Source: Microbacteriaceae bacterium (lineage in GTDB: Bacteria; Actinomycetota; Actinomycetes; Actinomycetales; Microbacteriaceae). Taken from it: DNA of 64,000 nucleotides. The notes beneath the pieces are model-generated. The model saw only the letters and a program-made list of their open reading frames with translations, ran no database searches and was not told the DNA's origin. Made by a program: the position numbers and the translations under genes. Where the stretch lies: assembly GCA_004297935.1 (NCBI GenBank), contig SCRE01000006.1:248001-312000 (forward strand), given 5' to 3'. Positions 26,768 to 35,103 of the stretch are shown here, piece after piece (within the stretch, counting starts at the first letter, position 1; every line of letters starts with the position of its first letter).

Positions 26768-27427
26768 GTGAATCGTTCGTCTGTGCCCTCTTCTCGGGGA
26801 AAACTCCGTCTGGTGGAGCGGCCGTCGGGCGACCCTCGAGCACAGCGAACCAGGGATCAGATCTTCGGTGCGGTGCAGACGCTGGCAGCCGAGAATGCGG
26901 AGGCCCTGAACGTGAGCGACATCGTGCGCGTGGCGGGGATCAGCCGCAGCACATTCTATGCGCACTTCAGCGACATCGACGAGCTCGCGGCGGCATTTCT
27001 GCGAGCCACCTTCACCGAGTCGGGCGCGCCCGGAGCCGATCTGCGGATCGCGGGTGAGGCATCCGATCAGACGGCGCGGCGCGGCTACCGGCAATTGGTC
27101 GCGCACATCGTCGATCACTATTCCGTGTACCAGAGCACCCTGACGCTGCCGCCGATGCGCAAGGCCTATGACGACGCCGTCGCCGCCTATGCGCGCTCTC
27201 TCGTGCTCACGGTCGCCGAGCCCCTCACGAATGCCGAACTGGTCGCGATTCCGGACGGTGTGCGCCTCGACACCGTCGCCGCCTATGCGGCCGGCGGGGC
27301 GATCGTCCTGATCCACGAGTGGCTGGACGGAGCGATCAGCATGTCCGACGACGAGCTCGTCGAACTGCTCGTGGCCCTGCTGCCTCCGTGGCTGTTACCC
27401 CCGCGGCTTCTGCCGCCGAGCGCCTAG
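26768..27427 (+). CDS. TetR-family transcriptional regulator
   Basis: A 219-residue regulator. After a Ser/Arg-rich lead, residues 28-75 carry the TetR helix-turn-helix (RTRDQIFGAVQTLAAENAEALNVSDIVRVAGISRSTFYAHFSDIDELAAAFL). The helical C-terminal domain presumably binds a small ligand. The tail ends in a Pro/Leu motif (LLPPWLLPPRLLPPS). No adjacent transporter or enzyme is obviously its target. The palindrome over its own promoter suggests autoregulation. GTG start with no ribosome-binding site and TAGAAT 7 nt upstream point to a leaderless mRNA. Confidence 0.9.
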   Translation: MNRSSVPSSRGKLRLVERPSGDPRAQRTRDQIFGAVQTLAAENAEALNVSDIVRVAGISRSTFYAHFSDIDELAAAFLRATFTESGAPGADLRIAGEASDQTARRGYRQLVAHIVDHYSVYQSTLTLPPMRKAYDDAVAAYARSLVLTVAEPLTNAELVAIPDGVRLDTVAAYAAGGAIVLIHEWLDGAISMSDDELVELLVALLPPWLLPPRLLPPSA

Positions 27428-27495
27428 CGACCGACGCGCACCCCTTCGATGCGGCGATCCCGCGTCGACGACCGAAACAACGAAAGTGAAGATGC

Positions 27496-27987
27496 ATGAT
27501 TCTCGAAATTGGTGAAACTCTGGTTTACCCGCACCACGGTGCTGTGACCGTCACGGGCAAGGCGATCAAGAAGGTCAAGGGCGAGGAGAAGACATACATC
27601 ACGCTGCACGTCCACACCAGTGAACTGACCATTCAGTTGCCCGTCGACAACTTCGAACTGGTCGGCGTGCGCGACGTGATCGACAGCAAGGGCGTGTCAG
27701 AGGTATACGGCGTGCTGCGCGCCGATGTCGTCGAGGAACCCACGAATTGGTCCCGTCGTTACAAGGCGAACCAGGAGAAGATGGCCAGCGGCAGCGTCAT
27801 CCGCGTCGCCGAGGTCGTACGCGACCTGTGGCGTCGCGAGAACAGCGGCGGCGTCTCCGCCGGTGAGAAGCGGATGCTGCTCAAGGCGCGTCAGATTCTC
27901 GAATCCGAGCTCGCGCTCGCGCTCAAGGGGACGGGCGGCGACGCAGCCGCGGCCCTCGACGAGGTGCTGGCAACCCCTGCGGCGTGA
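27496..27987 (+). CDS. carD: CarD-family RNA polymerase-binding regulator
   Basis: A 163-residue protein that binds the RNA polymerase beta subunit and stabilises open complexes at rRNA and many other promoters. It is essential in mycobacteria. The N-terminal RNAP-interaction domain starts with ILEIGETLVYPHHGAVTV and contains KTYITLHVHTSELTIQLPVDN. The C-terminal helical DNA-binding domain includes NWSRRYKANQEKMASGS and SAGEKRMLLKARQILESELAL. Length is the family norm. It lies among haem genes but is a global factor; the association may be only positional. Confidence 0.95.
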   Translation: MILEIGETLVYPHHGAVTVTGKAIKKVKGEEKTYITLHVHTSELTIQLPVDNFELVGVRDVIDSKGVSEVYGVLRADVVEEPTNWSRRYKANQEKMASGSVIRVAEVVRDLWRRENSGGVSAGEKRMLLKARQILESELALALKGTGGDAAAALDEVLATPAA

Positions 27988-27999
27988 ACCCGTTCCCGC

Positions 28000-28296
28000 C
28001 TATGCGGCGCGTCGGCGTTCGCCGCCGACCCGCCGGCGGGGACGCGCGGCGTCCGCGCGCGCGTGCCAGCTGAGCAGGAGTTCCTCGATGGCGCCGTTGG
28101 TCATCTCGACCGGATGATGCGCGAGCTGGTCCGCGAACTCCGCACGGTCTTCGCGGCTCAGGCTCCTGGCCCACGGGAATGCCACGAGCAGGCGTGAGTC
28201 CGCTTCGAGTGCACGCAGTACCGACTCATCGACATGCGCGCCGGCGCGTGCCTCGTGCGGGACGGCAGCGGCCGTCCGGTTTCGTTGAGTCCTCAC
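28000..28296 (-). CDS. Small hypothetical protein
   Basis: A 98-residue frame from GTG 28296; the frame is open further, to another start at 28365. The core SVLRALEADSRLLVAFPWARSLSREDRAEFADQL and GAIEELLLSWHARAD looks like a folded helical protein. It resembles short actinobacterial proteins of unknown function, some found beside antitoxin genes. The tail is Arg-rich. It is convergent with carD (12-nt gap) and its 5' side faces hemQ. No Shine-Dalgarno or -10 is evident, so both reality and start are moderately uncertain. Confidence 0.5.
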   Translation of the reverse strand: MRTQRNRTAAAVPHEARAGAHVDESVLRALEADSRLLVAFPWARSLSREDRAEFADQLAHHPVEMTNGAIEELLLSWHARADAARPRRRVGGERRRAA

Positions 28297-28452
28297 GACC
28301 GTTACAACACCGTGGCCCGCCGGTTTATTCTCGGGCGGGGTGCAGCCGGAACATAGTGGGATCACCGGCGCGACACCGATGATGCGCGATCGGCCGCGTG
28401 CGTCCGAGCACCGCTTTTGCTCTGGCGACGATCTAGAGAGAGACTGTCAGGT

Positions 28453-29253
28453 ATGACGAACCCGGCTGCCGATCCGGCAGCATCCGCACATCCAGCCCGC
28501 ACAGCCCGACTGAACCCCACCGGCTCAACAGAACAGCCCGCAACCGAACAACCCTCAACAGAACAACCCGACGGCTATACGCTCTGGGCCGTGTTCCGGC
28601 GCGACCCTTCGAATCCGGACGATTCGGGCCGGCAGGATCATGGCGGCCACGATGTTCCAGAGGCCGTCGCCCAGCTCGACGCCATCGTGCGCTCCGTCGA
28701 AGACCAGGGCGTGAGCATCCGCGGCTTCTACGATGTGTCCGGCCTGCGCGCCGACGCCGACCTGATGGTGTGGTTGCACGGCCCCGTTGCAGAGACTCTG
28801 CAGTGGGGCATCCGTCAGCTGCGCCGCGCTCAGCTGGTCAAGGCGCTGTTGCCGGTCTGGAACGCGATGGGCGTGCACCGCGGCGCCGAGTTCAACAAGT
28901 CGCACGTGCCCGCGTTCCTGCGCGACACCGAGCCGAAGGGCTGGCTGGCGGTGTATCCGTTCGTGCGTTCGTACGACTGGTACCTGCTGCCGCCGGAGGA
29001 TCGCAGCCGGATGCTCTCCGAACACGGTCGGCGCGGTGCCGCGTATCGCTCGGTGCTGTCGAACACGGTTGCGGCGTTCGCGCTCGGCGACTACGAGTGG
29101 ATCGTGCCGTTGGAGTCCGACGAGCTGACCGATCTCGTCGACCTGATGCGCGACCTGCGCGGTGTGGATGCCCGCCTGCACGTGCGCGAAGAGATCCCGT
29201 TCTTCACCGGGCGCCGCGTCGAGACGGCGGAGATCCCGGAGATTCTGCGGTGA
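28453..29253 (+). CDS. hemQ: Coproheme decarboxylase (ChdC/HemQ)
   Basis: A 266-residue chlorite-dismutase-fold enzyme that converts iron-coproporphyrin III to haem b with hydrogen peroxide, the last step of the coproporphyrin route. Actinobacterial features are YTLWAVFRR at the fold start, GFYDVSGLRADADLMVWLHG, the active-site region WLAVYPFVRSYDWYLLP, and EHGRRGAAY supplying the proximal His. The first ~40 residues are a Pro/Thr/Glu-rich extension with a repeated TEQP motif. The stop (TGA) overlaps the GTG of the first 68-bp repeat copy that follows. Confidence 0.93.
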   Translation: MTNPAADPAASAHPARTARLNPTGSTEQPATEQPSTEQPDGYTLWAVFRRDPSNPDDSGRQDHGGHDVPEAVAQLDAIVRSVEDQGVSIRGFYDVSGLRADADLMVWLHGPVAETLQWGIRQLRRAQLVKALLPVWNAMGVHRGAEFNKSHVPAFLRDTEPKGWLAVYPFVRSYDWYLLPPEDRSRMLSEHGRRGAAYRSVLSNTVAAFALGDYEWIVPLESDELTDLVDLMRDLRGVDARLHVREEIPFFTGRRVETAEIPEILR

Positions 29254-29453
29254 CCGGTTTCGACGTGGTCCTGTTGGCTGGCTTCATCCGGTTGGTGGAG
29301 TGCCGGGGGGTGTGGTGGTGACCGGTTTCGATGTGGTCTTGCTGGTCGGCTTCATCCGGTTGGTGGAGTGCCGGGGGGTGTGGTGGTGACCGGTTTCGAT
29401 GCGGTCCTGCTGGCCGGCTTCATCCGGTTGGTGGAGTGCCGGGGGGTGTGGTG
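29250..29453 (+). repeat. 3 x 68-bp tandem repeat carrying three copies of the hemH start region as coupled mini-ORFs
   Basis: Copies lie at 29250-29317, 29318-29385 and 29386-29453. Each has the first 36 nt of hemH (GTG ACC GGT TTC GA...) plus an identical 32-nt spacer ending GGGGGGTGTGGTG. From each GTG a 23-codon frame (begins MTGFD, ends VECRGVWW) runs to a TGA that overlaps the next GTG. The frames are 29250-29321, 29318-29389 and 29386-29457, and the last overlaps the true hemH start. Copies 1 and 2 differ from hemH at a few positions; copy 3 is identical. Three copies total 204 bp, so the phase between hemQ and hemH is kept. Confidence 0.95.
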
Positions 29454-30551
29454 GTGACCGGTTTCGATGCGGTCCTGCTGGCCGGCTTCGGCGGGCCGGA
29501 AGGGCAGGACGACGTCATCCCGTTCTTGCGCAATGTGACGCGCGGCCGCGGCATCCCCGACGAGCGCCTCGAAGAGGTCGCGACGCACTACCGGCACTTC
29601 GGTGGAGTCAGCCCGATCAACGCGCAGAATCGTGCGCTGAAGGCCGCGCTCGAGGCCGAGCTCGCCCGACGCGGCGTCGAACTGCCCGTGTACTGGGGTA
29701 ATCGCAACTGGGCGCCGTACTTTGCGGACACCGTGCGCGAGGCGCACGCGGCAGGCCACAACCGGCTGCTCGCGCTGGTCACCAGCGCGTACACGTCCTA
29801 CTCGGGTGTCGGCCAGTATCGCGAAGACTTCGAGAACGCGCTGGCCGACACGGCGTTCAGCCAGGACGTCACGATCGATCGCGTTCGCGAGTTCTTCGAT
29901 CACCCCGGCTTCGTCACGCCGTTGATCGAGGGCGTGCGTGCGGCCGTCGGCCGGCTCACCGTCGATACCAGCGCGGCGCATGCCGTGCCAGCGCGTGCCG
30001 TGCCGGCGGATGCCCTGCACCTCCTGTTCGTGACGCACTCGATCCCGACCGCGGCAGCAGACGCATCCGGAGCCGAGTTCGGAGCCGAGTTCGGGCTGGG
30101 CGGCGCCTACGTCGCCCAGCATCGTGCCGTGGCAGAGGTCATCGCCCGCGAAGCGGCTCCCGGGCTGCCGTGGTCGCTCGTCTATCAGTCGCGATCGGGG
30201 TCGCCGCAGACGCCGTGGCTCGAGCCGGACATCAACGACGCAATCGACGAGCTTGCGGTGGACGGCCGCGTGAAGGCCGTCGTGATCGTGCCGTTCGGTT
30301 TCGTCAGCGACCACATGGAGGTGCTCTGGGATCTCGACAACGAGGCGAAGCAGACGGCCGCCGGTCACGGCATCCGTGCGGAGCGTGTGCCCACACCCGG
30401 AACGCACCCCGCCTTCGTCTCCGGGCTCGTCGACCTGATTCTGGAACGCCTGAACGACGTTCCCGATGCCGAACGCCCACACCTGACCGCGCTGGGACCC
30501 TGGCCGGATCATGCAACGGTCGGCACGCGAGAAGAGTCCCGGGCGTCATGA
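29454..30551 (+). CDS. hemH: Coproporphyrin ferrochelatase
   Basis: A 365-residue enzyme that inserts ferrous iron into coproporphyrin III (CpfC) in the actinobacterial route. The start MTGFDAVLLAGFGGPEG, the HYRHFGGVSPINAQN segment, ALVTSAYTSYSGVGQYRED, LLFVTHSIP (catalytic His region), YQSRSGSPQTPWLEPD, and VVIVPFGFVSDHMEVLWDLD with its conserved Glu are all family motifs. Upstream in-frame codons back to 29331 come from the 68-bp repeats and are not part of the enzyme. The GTG overlaps the third mini-ORF stop. The 3' end overlaps hemC (ATGA). Confidence 0.93.
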   Translation: MTGFDAVLLAGFGGPEGQDDVIPFLRNVTRGRGIPDERLEEVATHYRHFGGVSPINAQNRALKAALEAELARRGVELPVYWGNRNWAPYFADTVREAHAAGHNRLLALVTSAYTSYSGVGQYREDFENALADTAFSQDVTIDRVREFFDHPGFVTPLIEGVRAAVGRLTVDTSAAHAVPARAVPADALHLLFVTHSIPTAAADASGAEFGAEFGLGGAYVAQHRAVAEVIAREAAPGLPWSLVYQSRSGSPQTPWLEPDINDAIDELAVDGRVKAVVIVPFGFVSDHMEVLWDLDNEAKQTAAGHGIRAERVPTPGTHPAFVSGLVDLILERLNDVPDAERPHLTALGPWPDHATVGTREESRAS

Positions 30552-31540
30552 CCGACCTGCTGCGTATCGGAACCCGCGGAAGCGCGCTCGCGCTCGCGCA
30601 GACGCGCGCAATCGCGAAGGCCCTGGGCGCGGCATCCGGCCGGGAGGTCGAGTTGGTCACCGTCACGACGCACGGGGACACCTCGCGGGAGTCGCTCTCC
30701 GCTCTCGGCGGCACCGGCGTGTTCGCCAGTGCCTTGCGCGATGCGCTGCTGGAGGAACGCTGCGACGCAGTCGTGCACTCGCTCAAAGACCTGCCGACCG
30801 TCGCCGTGCCCGGGCTGGTGATCGGCGCCATCCCGCGCCGTGCGGATGCCCGCGACGTGCTGTGCGCGCGCGGCGGACTGAGAATGGCCGGCCTGCCGGC
30901 CGGTACCCGGGTGGGGACCGGGTCACCGCGGCGGATCGCGCAGCTGCGCCAGGCACGACCCGATGTCGAGGTCGTCGACATCCGCGGCAATGTCGACACC
31001 CGGCTCGGCCGCGTCTTCGACCTGGATGCGGCGGATGCGGACGCCCTCGACGCGATCATCCTCGCCGCGGCGGGCCTCGGCCGGCTCGACCGCGCGGATG
31101 CTGCGACCGACACGTTCTCGCTGTCCGACTGGCCGACCGCGCCGGGTCAGGGCGCGTTGGCGATCGAGGTGCGGGATGGCGACGCGCGTGGGCGCGGCAC
31201 GTTGGCAATGGCGTTGAAGTCCGTGAATCATGTGACGACGAATGCGTGCGCGACGGCGGAGCGGTTGGTGTTGGCCGGGTTGAACGCCGGATGCTCCGCC
31301 CCGATCGGAACGACCGCCCAGTTCGATGACGGCCTCTTCTTCCTCACCGCGACGGTATACAAGCCAGACGGCACCGAACGGATCACCAGCTCGCACGCGG
31401 CGACCCCCGATGCGACCACGCTGCCTGCGCTTCTGGATGCCGCGCGCGACGTGTCGGCGCGGGTCGTCACGGAGCTGCTGGCGGCCGGCGCAGGCGAGTT
31501 GGCGCCATCGCTGTTGAGTGCACCGGGGAACGCGTCGTGA
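30548..31540 (+). CDS. hemC: Hydroxymethylbilane synthase (porphobilinogen deaminase)
   Basis: A 330-residue enzyme that joins four porphobilinogen units into hydroxymethylbilane. RIGTRGSALALAQT opens the fold, HSLKDLPT holds the substrate-binding Lys/Asp, and GTGSPRRIAQLR and DIRGNVDTRLG contact the cofactor. Cys249 in NAGCSAPIG carries the dipyrromethane cofactor. Length is typical (about 310-330). The start ATG overlaps the hemH stop by 4 nt, and the stop overlaps the hemD GTG. Confidence 0.95.
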   Translation: MTDLLRIGTRGSALALAQTRAIAKALGAASGREVELVTVTTHGDTSRESLSALGGTGVFASALRDALLEERCDAVVHSLKDLPTVAVPGLVIGAIPRRADARDVLCARGGLRMAGLPAGTRVGTGSPRRIAQLRQARPDVEVVDIRGNVDTRLGRVFDLDAADADALDAIILAAAGLGRLDRADAATDTFSLSDWPTAPGQGALAIEVRDGDARGRGTLAMALKSVNHVTTNACATAERLVLAGLNAGCSAPIGTTAQFDDGLFFLTATVYKPDGTERITSSHAATPDATTLPALLDAARDVSARVVTELLAAGAGELAPSLLSAPGNAS

Positions 31541-32385
31541 TCATGACCGAGTATGACGAGCAGAGTTCGGGATGTCGCGGACACGCCGCGGCGACCGGAC
31601 CCGTGCCGATTGCGCGCAATGCCCAGAAGCCGTTGGCCGGCTGGCGGGTACTGGTTCCGCGTGGCGGGCCGTGGGGCGACTCGGTTGCCGCTGCGTTGCG
31701 GGAACGCGGCGCCTCCCCCATCGTCGCTGCGATGATCAACTTCGCACCAACGGATGACGCCCCCGCGTTGCAGGCGGCGTTGGCCGGCCTGGCGGCGGGC
31801 GCGTTCAATTGGATGACGGTCACGAGCGCAACGACCGTCGACGTGCTGTCGGCCTGGCACGCGGTCGTCCCAGCGACGACGCGCATCGCGGCCGTGGGGG
31901 AGACGACAGCCGCGGCCCTGATCGCCGCCGGCTACAAGGTCGATCTCGTTCCGGCGGAGGACAACTCGGCGCGTGGCCTGCTGACCGAGTGGGAGGCCGC
32001 GACGCACGGTGTCGTGCCGTTGCGGATCCTGACCCTGCGCTCGGCGATCGCGAAGCCGTTGCTGACCGACGGTCTCAAGCGGATCGGGCACAACGTGTCA
32101 TCCGTCGTCGCCTATCGAACGGTCGGCGTGCCGGTGCGCGAGCAGGTCGTGCGCGATGTGGCCGACGGGCGATTTCAGGCCATTCTGGTCACATCTGGGA
32201 GTGTTGCAGAACAGGTGCAGCATCAGTTGGGACCGGTGCCCGATGGCACCCTCGTCGCCGCGATCGGCCCGCGCACTGCGAAGGATGCCGCCGCGGTCGG
32301 CCTGCGCGTCGATGTCGTGGCCGCGGACCGCAGCGCCGTCTCGCTGATCGACGCGATCGCCGCCGTTGCGGGCGCGCGCGATTGA
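31537..32385 (+). CDS. hemD: Uroporphyrinogen-III synthase
   Basis: A 282-residue enzyme that cyclises hydroxymethylbilane with inversion of ring D. Family sequence conservation is low. The call rests on the two-lobe pattern (LAGWRVLVPRGG...; NWMTVTSATTVDVL; RIAAVGETTAAALIAAGYKVDLVP; AILVTSGSVAEQV; LVAAIGPRTAKDAAAVGLRVDVVA) and on its place after hemC. The first ~30 residues are an extra hydrophilic stretch. The GTG start overlaps the hemC stop (GTGA); an internal ATG two codons later is an alternative. Confidence 0.9.
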   Translation: MIMTEYDEQSSGCRGHAAATGPVPIARNAQKPLAGWRVLVPRGGPWGDSVAAALRERGASPIVAAMINFAPTDDAPALQAALAGLAAGAFNWMTVTSATTVDVLSAWHAVVPATTRIAAVGETTAAALIAAGYKVDLVPAEDNSARGLLTEWEAATHGVVPLRILTLRSAIAKPLLTDGLKRIGHNVSSVVAYRTVGVPVREQVVRDVADGRFQAILVTSGSVAEQVQHQLGPVPDGTLVAAIGPRTAKDAAAVGLRVDVVAADRSAVSLIDAIAAVAGARD

Positions 32386-32425
32386 CTGCGTGACCCCGCG
32401 TTCGTGACGCCCGACCGTCAGTCCC

Positions 32426-32565
32426 GTTGGTCGAGTAGCGAGCGCTAGCGAGTGTATCGAGACCCTCGACCGCTTGTGCAGGGGTCTCGATACGCCTGCT
32501 CGCTGCGCTCGCGGGCTACTCGACCACCGGGAGGGGTGCTCGCTCGCGGGCTACTCGCCCAGCGG
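32426..32565. repeat. Dispersed inverted-repeat element (copy 1), hemD-hemB gap
   Basis: The left end, CGTTGGTCGAGTAGC, pairs with GCTACTCGACCACCGG at about 32515-32530. Internal arms are GTATCGAGACC and GGTCTCGATACG. A second partial right end (GCTACTCGCCCAGCGG) follows to 32565. The same element occurs at 52483, 53991, 55635 and 58610, and as a half copy at 62951. It separates hemB-hemL from hemQHCD. Confidence 0.85.
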
Positions 32566-32588
32566 TGCGCACGCCCAGTCGGGCGGCG

Positions 32589-32594
32589 TAGGCT
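32589..32594 (+). promoter_or_regulatory. Candidate -10 hexamer for leaderless hemB-hemL mRNA
   Basis: TAGGCT ends 7 nt before the hemB GTG and lies just after the dispersed repeat. hemB and hemL therefore probably have a promoter of their own. No Shine-Dalgarno is present. Confidence 0.5.
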
Positions 32595-32601
32595 GATTCG
32601 A

Positions 32602-33594
32602 GTGAGTGACATCGTTCTCCATCCGACCGTTCGCCCCCGCCGACTTCGCAGCACGGCCGCGATTCGCCGCCTCACCGCGGAGACCCGAGTGCACCCGGCG
32701 GAGCTGATCCTGCCGGTGTTCGTACGCGAGGGCCTTCGGGAGCCGCTGCCTCTGCAGTCCATGCCGGGCGTCGTGCAGCACAGTCTCGATTCGCTGCGGC
32801 GCGTGGCGACGGATGCTGCAGCCGCCGGCCTCGGCGGCATCATGCTGTTCGGTGTGCCGGAGACGCGTGACGCGATCGGAAGTGCTGCGAGCGATCCGGA
32901 CGGCATCCTGAATGTCGCGACGCGCGCCGTGATCGCGGAGGTCGGCGACGCGATCGTCGTGCAGACCGACCTGTGCCTGGACGAGTTCACCGACCACGGG
33001 CACTGCGGGGTGCTCGATGCGACAGGTGTCGTCGACAACGACGCCACCCTGGAGCGCTACTGCGCCATGGCGCTCGCACAGGCGGATGCTGGTTCTCACC
33101 TGCTCGGGCTGTCCGGCATGATGGACGGCCAGGTGGCAGCGGTACGTGACGCGCTCGACGGATCAGGCCACGCCGGCACCGCGATCCTCGCCTACGCCGC
33201 GAAGTACGCGTCGAGCTTCTACGGGCCGTTCCGTGAAGCCGTCGACTCGCAATTGGTCGGCGACCGGCGCAGTTACCAGCAGGACCCGGCCAACCGGCGG
33301 GAGGGACTGCGCGAGGCGACACTCGATCTCGAGGAGGGCGCGGACATCCTCATGGTCAAGCCGGCGATGAGCTATCTCGACGTGCTGGCCGATGTGGCCG
33401 CGATGAGCGACGTCCCGGTGTGGGCGTATCAGGTCTCCGGCGAATACTCGATGATCGAGGCGGCAGCCGAGCACGGTTGGATCGACCGGGAGCGCGCGAT
33501 CCACGAGTCGCTGGTCGGCATCAAGCGCGCAGGAGCGGACGCGATCCTCACATACTGGGCGCTCGAGCTCGCCCAGAACGGCAGTCTGCGATGA
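32602..33594 (+). CDS. hemB: Delta-aminolevulinic acid dehydratase (porphobilinogen synthase)
   Basis: A 330-residue enzyme that condenses two aminolevulinates to porphobilinogen. Schiff-base lysines are in [15 protein letters not shown] and [11 protein letters not shown]. The metal/active-site lid region reads [19 protein letters not shown], which retains the Cys/His pattern LCLDEFTxHGHCG of zinc- or magnesium-activated forms. [13 protein letters not shown] is also diagnostic. The open frame extends upstream through the dispersed repeat, but GTG 32602 gives the normal N-terminus and has TAGGCT 7 nt before it. The stop overlaps the hemL ATG. Confidence 0.95.
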   Translation: MSDIVLHPTVRPRRLRSTAAIRRLTAETRVHPAELILPVFVREGLREPLPLQSMPGVVQHSLDSLRRVATDAAAAGLGGIMLFGVPETRDAIGSAASDPDGILNVATRAVIAEVGDAIVVQTDLCLDEFTDHGHCGVLDATGVVDNDATLERYCAMALAQADAGSHLLGLSGMMDGQVAAVRDALDGSGHAGTAILAYAAKYASSFYGPFREAVDSQLVGDRRSYQQDPANRREGLREATLDLEEGADILMVKPAMSYLDVLADVAAMSDVPVWAYQVSGEYSMIEAAAEHGWIDRERAIHESLVGIKRAGADAILTYWALELAQNGSLR

Positions 33595-35090
33595 GCGCCC
33601 CAGCGATGAGCGCCAACGACGAACTGTTCACCCGTGCCCAGCGTGTGATCCCCGGCGGCGTGAACTCGCCGGTGCGGGCCTACCGGTCGGTCGGCGGCAC
33701 GCCGCGCTTCGTCGTGTCCGCGCGCGGACCGTACATCACGGATGCCGACGGCCGCGAATACGTGGACCTGGTCGCGTCCTGGGGTCCCGCGATTCTCGGG
33801 CACGCGCATCCGGCCGTGGTGGAAGCGGTGCAGGCTGCCGCGTCTCGCGGCCTGTCGTTCGGTGCGTCGACACCGGGCGAAACCGAGCTCGCCGAGCTCA
33901 TGATCGATCGGCTGACCGGTCCGCGCTGGGACGGCGATCGCGTGCTGCCGCCGGTGCCGGAGGGCACGACTGCGCGCAACCTCGGCGAACTTCTGCCCGA
34001 CCTGCCGAACGACCTGCGGCTGATCGACGAGCTGCGGCTCGTCTCGACCGGCACCGAGGCGACGATGACGGCGATCCGGCTGGCCCGAGGCTTCACCGGC
34101 CGCACCCTGATCGTCAAGTTCGCCGGGCACTATCACGGCCACTCCGATGGGCTGCTCGCCGATGCCGGGAGTGGGCTGGCCACGCTGGCGCTGCCGGCAT
34201 CCGCCGGGGTCACGGCCGAAACGGCCGGACAGACGCTGGTGATCCCGTACAACGACCGCGAGGCAGTCGAGGCCGTGTTCGCGGAGCACGGGGCGCGTAT
34301 CGCGGCGGTGATCGTGGAGGCCGCGGCCGCGAACATGGGGGTCGTGCATCCGGAGCCAGGGTTCAACGAGTTTCTCGCGACGACCGCGCACGCGCACGGC
34401 GCGCTGATCATCTTCGACGAGGTCCTGACCGGCTTCCGGGTCGGTCCGTCCGGATGGTGGGGACTGGAGATGTGGTGCTGGCGGAACCTCGGGATCGACG
34501 GCGTGCGCGAGTTCGCACAGCCTGGGCCGGATGGGGAACCTCAGACGATCGGCCCTTCACCCTATCTGCCCGACATCGTCACGTTCGGCAAGGTCATCGG
34601 TGGGGGGATGCCGCTGGCCGCCCTGGGCGGGCGGCGCGAGATCATGGAGTACCTGGCTCCGGTCGGCCCGGTCTATCAGGCCGGCACGCTGTCGGGCAAT
34701 CCGATCGCCGTGGCAGCGGGCATCGCCACGCTCAAGGCGGCGAATGCTGCCGTCTACGCGCGGCTCGACGAGGTCGCTGCGGTGGTTTCCGAGGCGACCT
34801 CCGATGCGCTGGGCGCCGCCGGGGTGGTGCACCACATGTCGCACGCGGGCAACCTGTTCAGCGTTCAGTTCGGTGAGCGGCCCGCCATCGACTACGCCGG
34901 TGTTCAGGCGCAGGATGTGTTCCGCTACGGCCCGTTCTTCCATGCGATGCTCGACGCGGGCGTCGCGCTTCCGCCGAGCGTCTTCGAGGCGTGGTTCGTG
35001 ACGGCTGCCCACGACGATGCGGCGGTGAACCGCATCCTGGACGCGCTGCCCGCGGCAGCCCGAGCCGCGGCATCTGCCCGGCCTGCCTGA
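33591..35090 (+). CDS. hemL: Glutamate-1-semialdehyde aminotransferase with two insertions
   Basis: A 499-residue PLP enzyme that makes 5-aminolevulinate. [61 protein letters not shown] and the PLP-lysine site [17 protein letters not shown] (Lys334) are diagnostic. Typical HemL is about 430-450 residues. The excess lies in two inserts: residues ~109-146, before [12 protein letters not shown], and ~293-327, after GWWGLE. Both flank active-site segments. ATG 33591 overlaps the hemB stop; a second ATG is at 33606. Confidence 0.94.
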   Translation: MSAPAMSANDELFTRAQRVIPGGVNSPVRAYRSVGGTPRFVVSARGPYITDADGREYVDLVASWGPAILGHAHPAVVEAVQAAASRGLSFGASTPGETELAELMIDRLTGPRWDGDRVLPPVPEGTTARNLGELLPDLPNDLRLIDELRLVSTGTEATMTAIRLARGFTGRTLIVKFAGHYHGHSDGLLADAGSGLATLALPASAGVTAETAGQTLVIPYNDREAVEAVFAEHGARIAAVIVEAAAANMGVVHPEPGFNEFLATTAHAHGALIIFDEVLTGFRVGPSGWWGLEMWCWRNLGIDGVREFAQPGPDGEPQTIGPSPYLPDIVTFGKVIGGGMPLAALGGRREIMEYLAPVGPVYQAGTLSGNPIAVAAGIATLKAANAAVYARLDEVAAVVSEATSDALGAAGVVHHMSHAGNLFSVQFGERPAIDYAGVQAQDVFRYGPFFHAMLDAGVALPPSVFEAWFVTAAHDDAAVNRILDALPAAARAAASARPA

Positions 35091-35103
35091 CACTGCGGGG
35101 CCG

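Noticed and set aside
29331-29453. Long N-terminal extension of HemH through the 68-bp repeats
   Set aside because: Ferrochelatases begin at MTGFDAVLLAGFGG-like sequence. The extension is a wrong-frame reading of the repeat spacers.
32452-32601. Upstream extension of hemB through the dispersed repeat
   Set aside because: The added residues are repeat-derived. GTG 32602 gives the normal HemB N-terminus and follows a TAGGCT hexamer at 7 nt.
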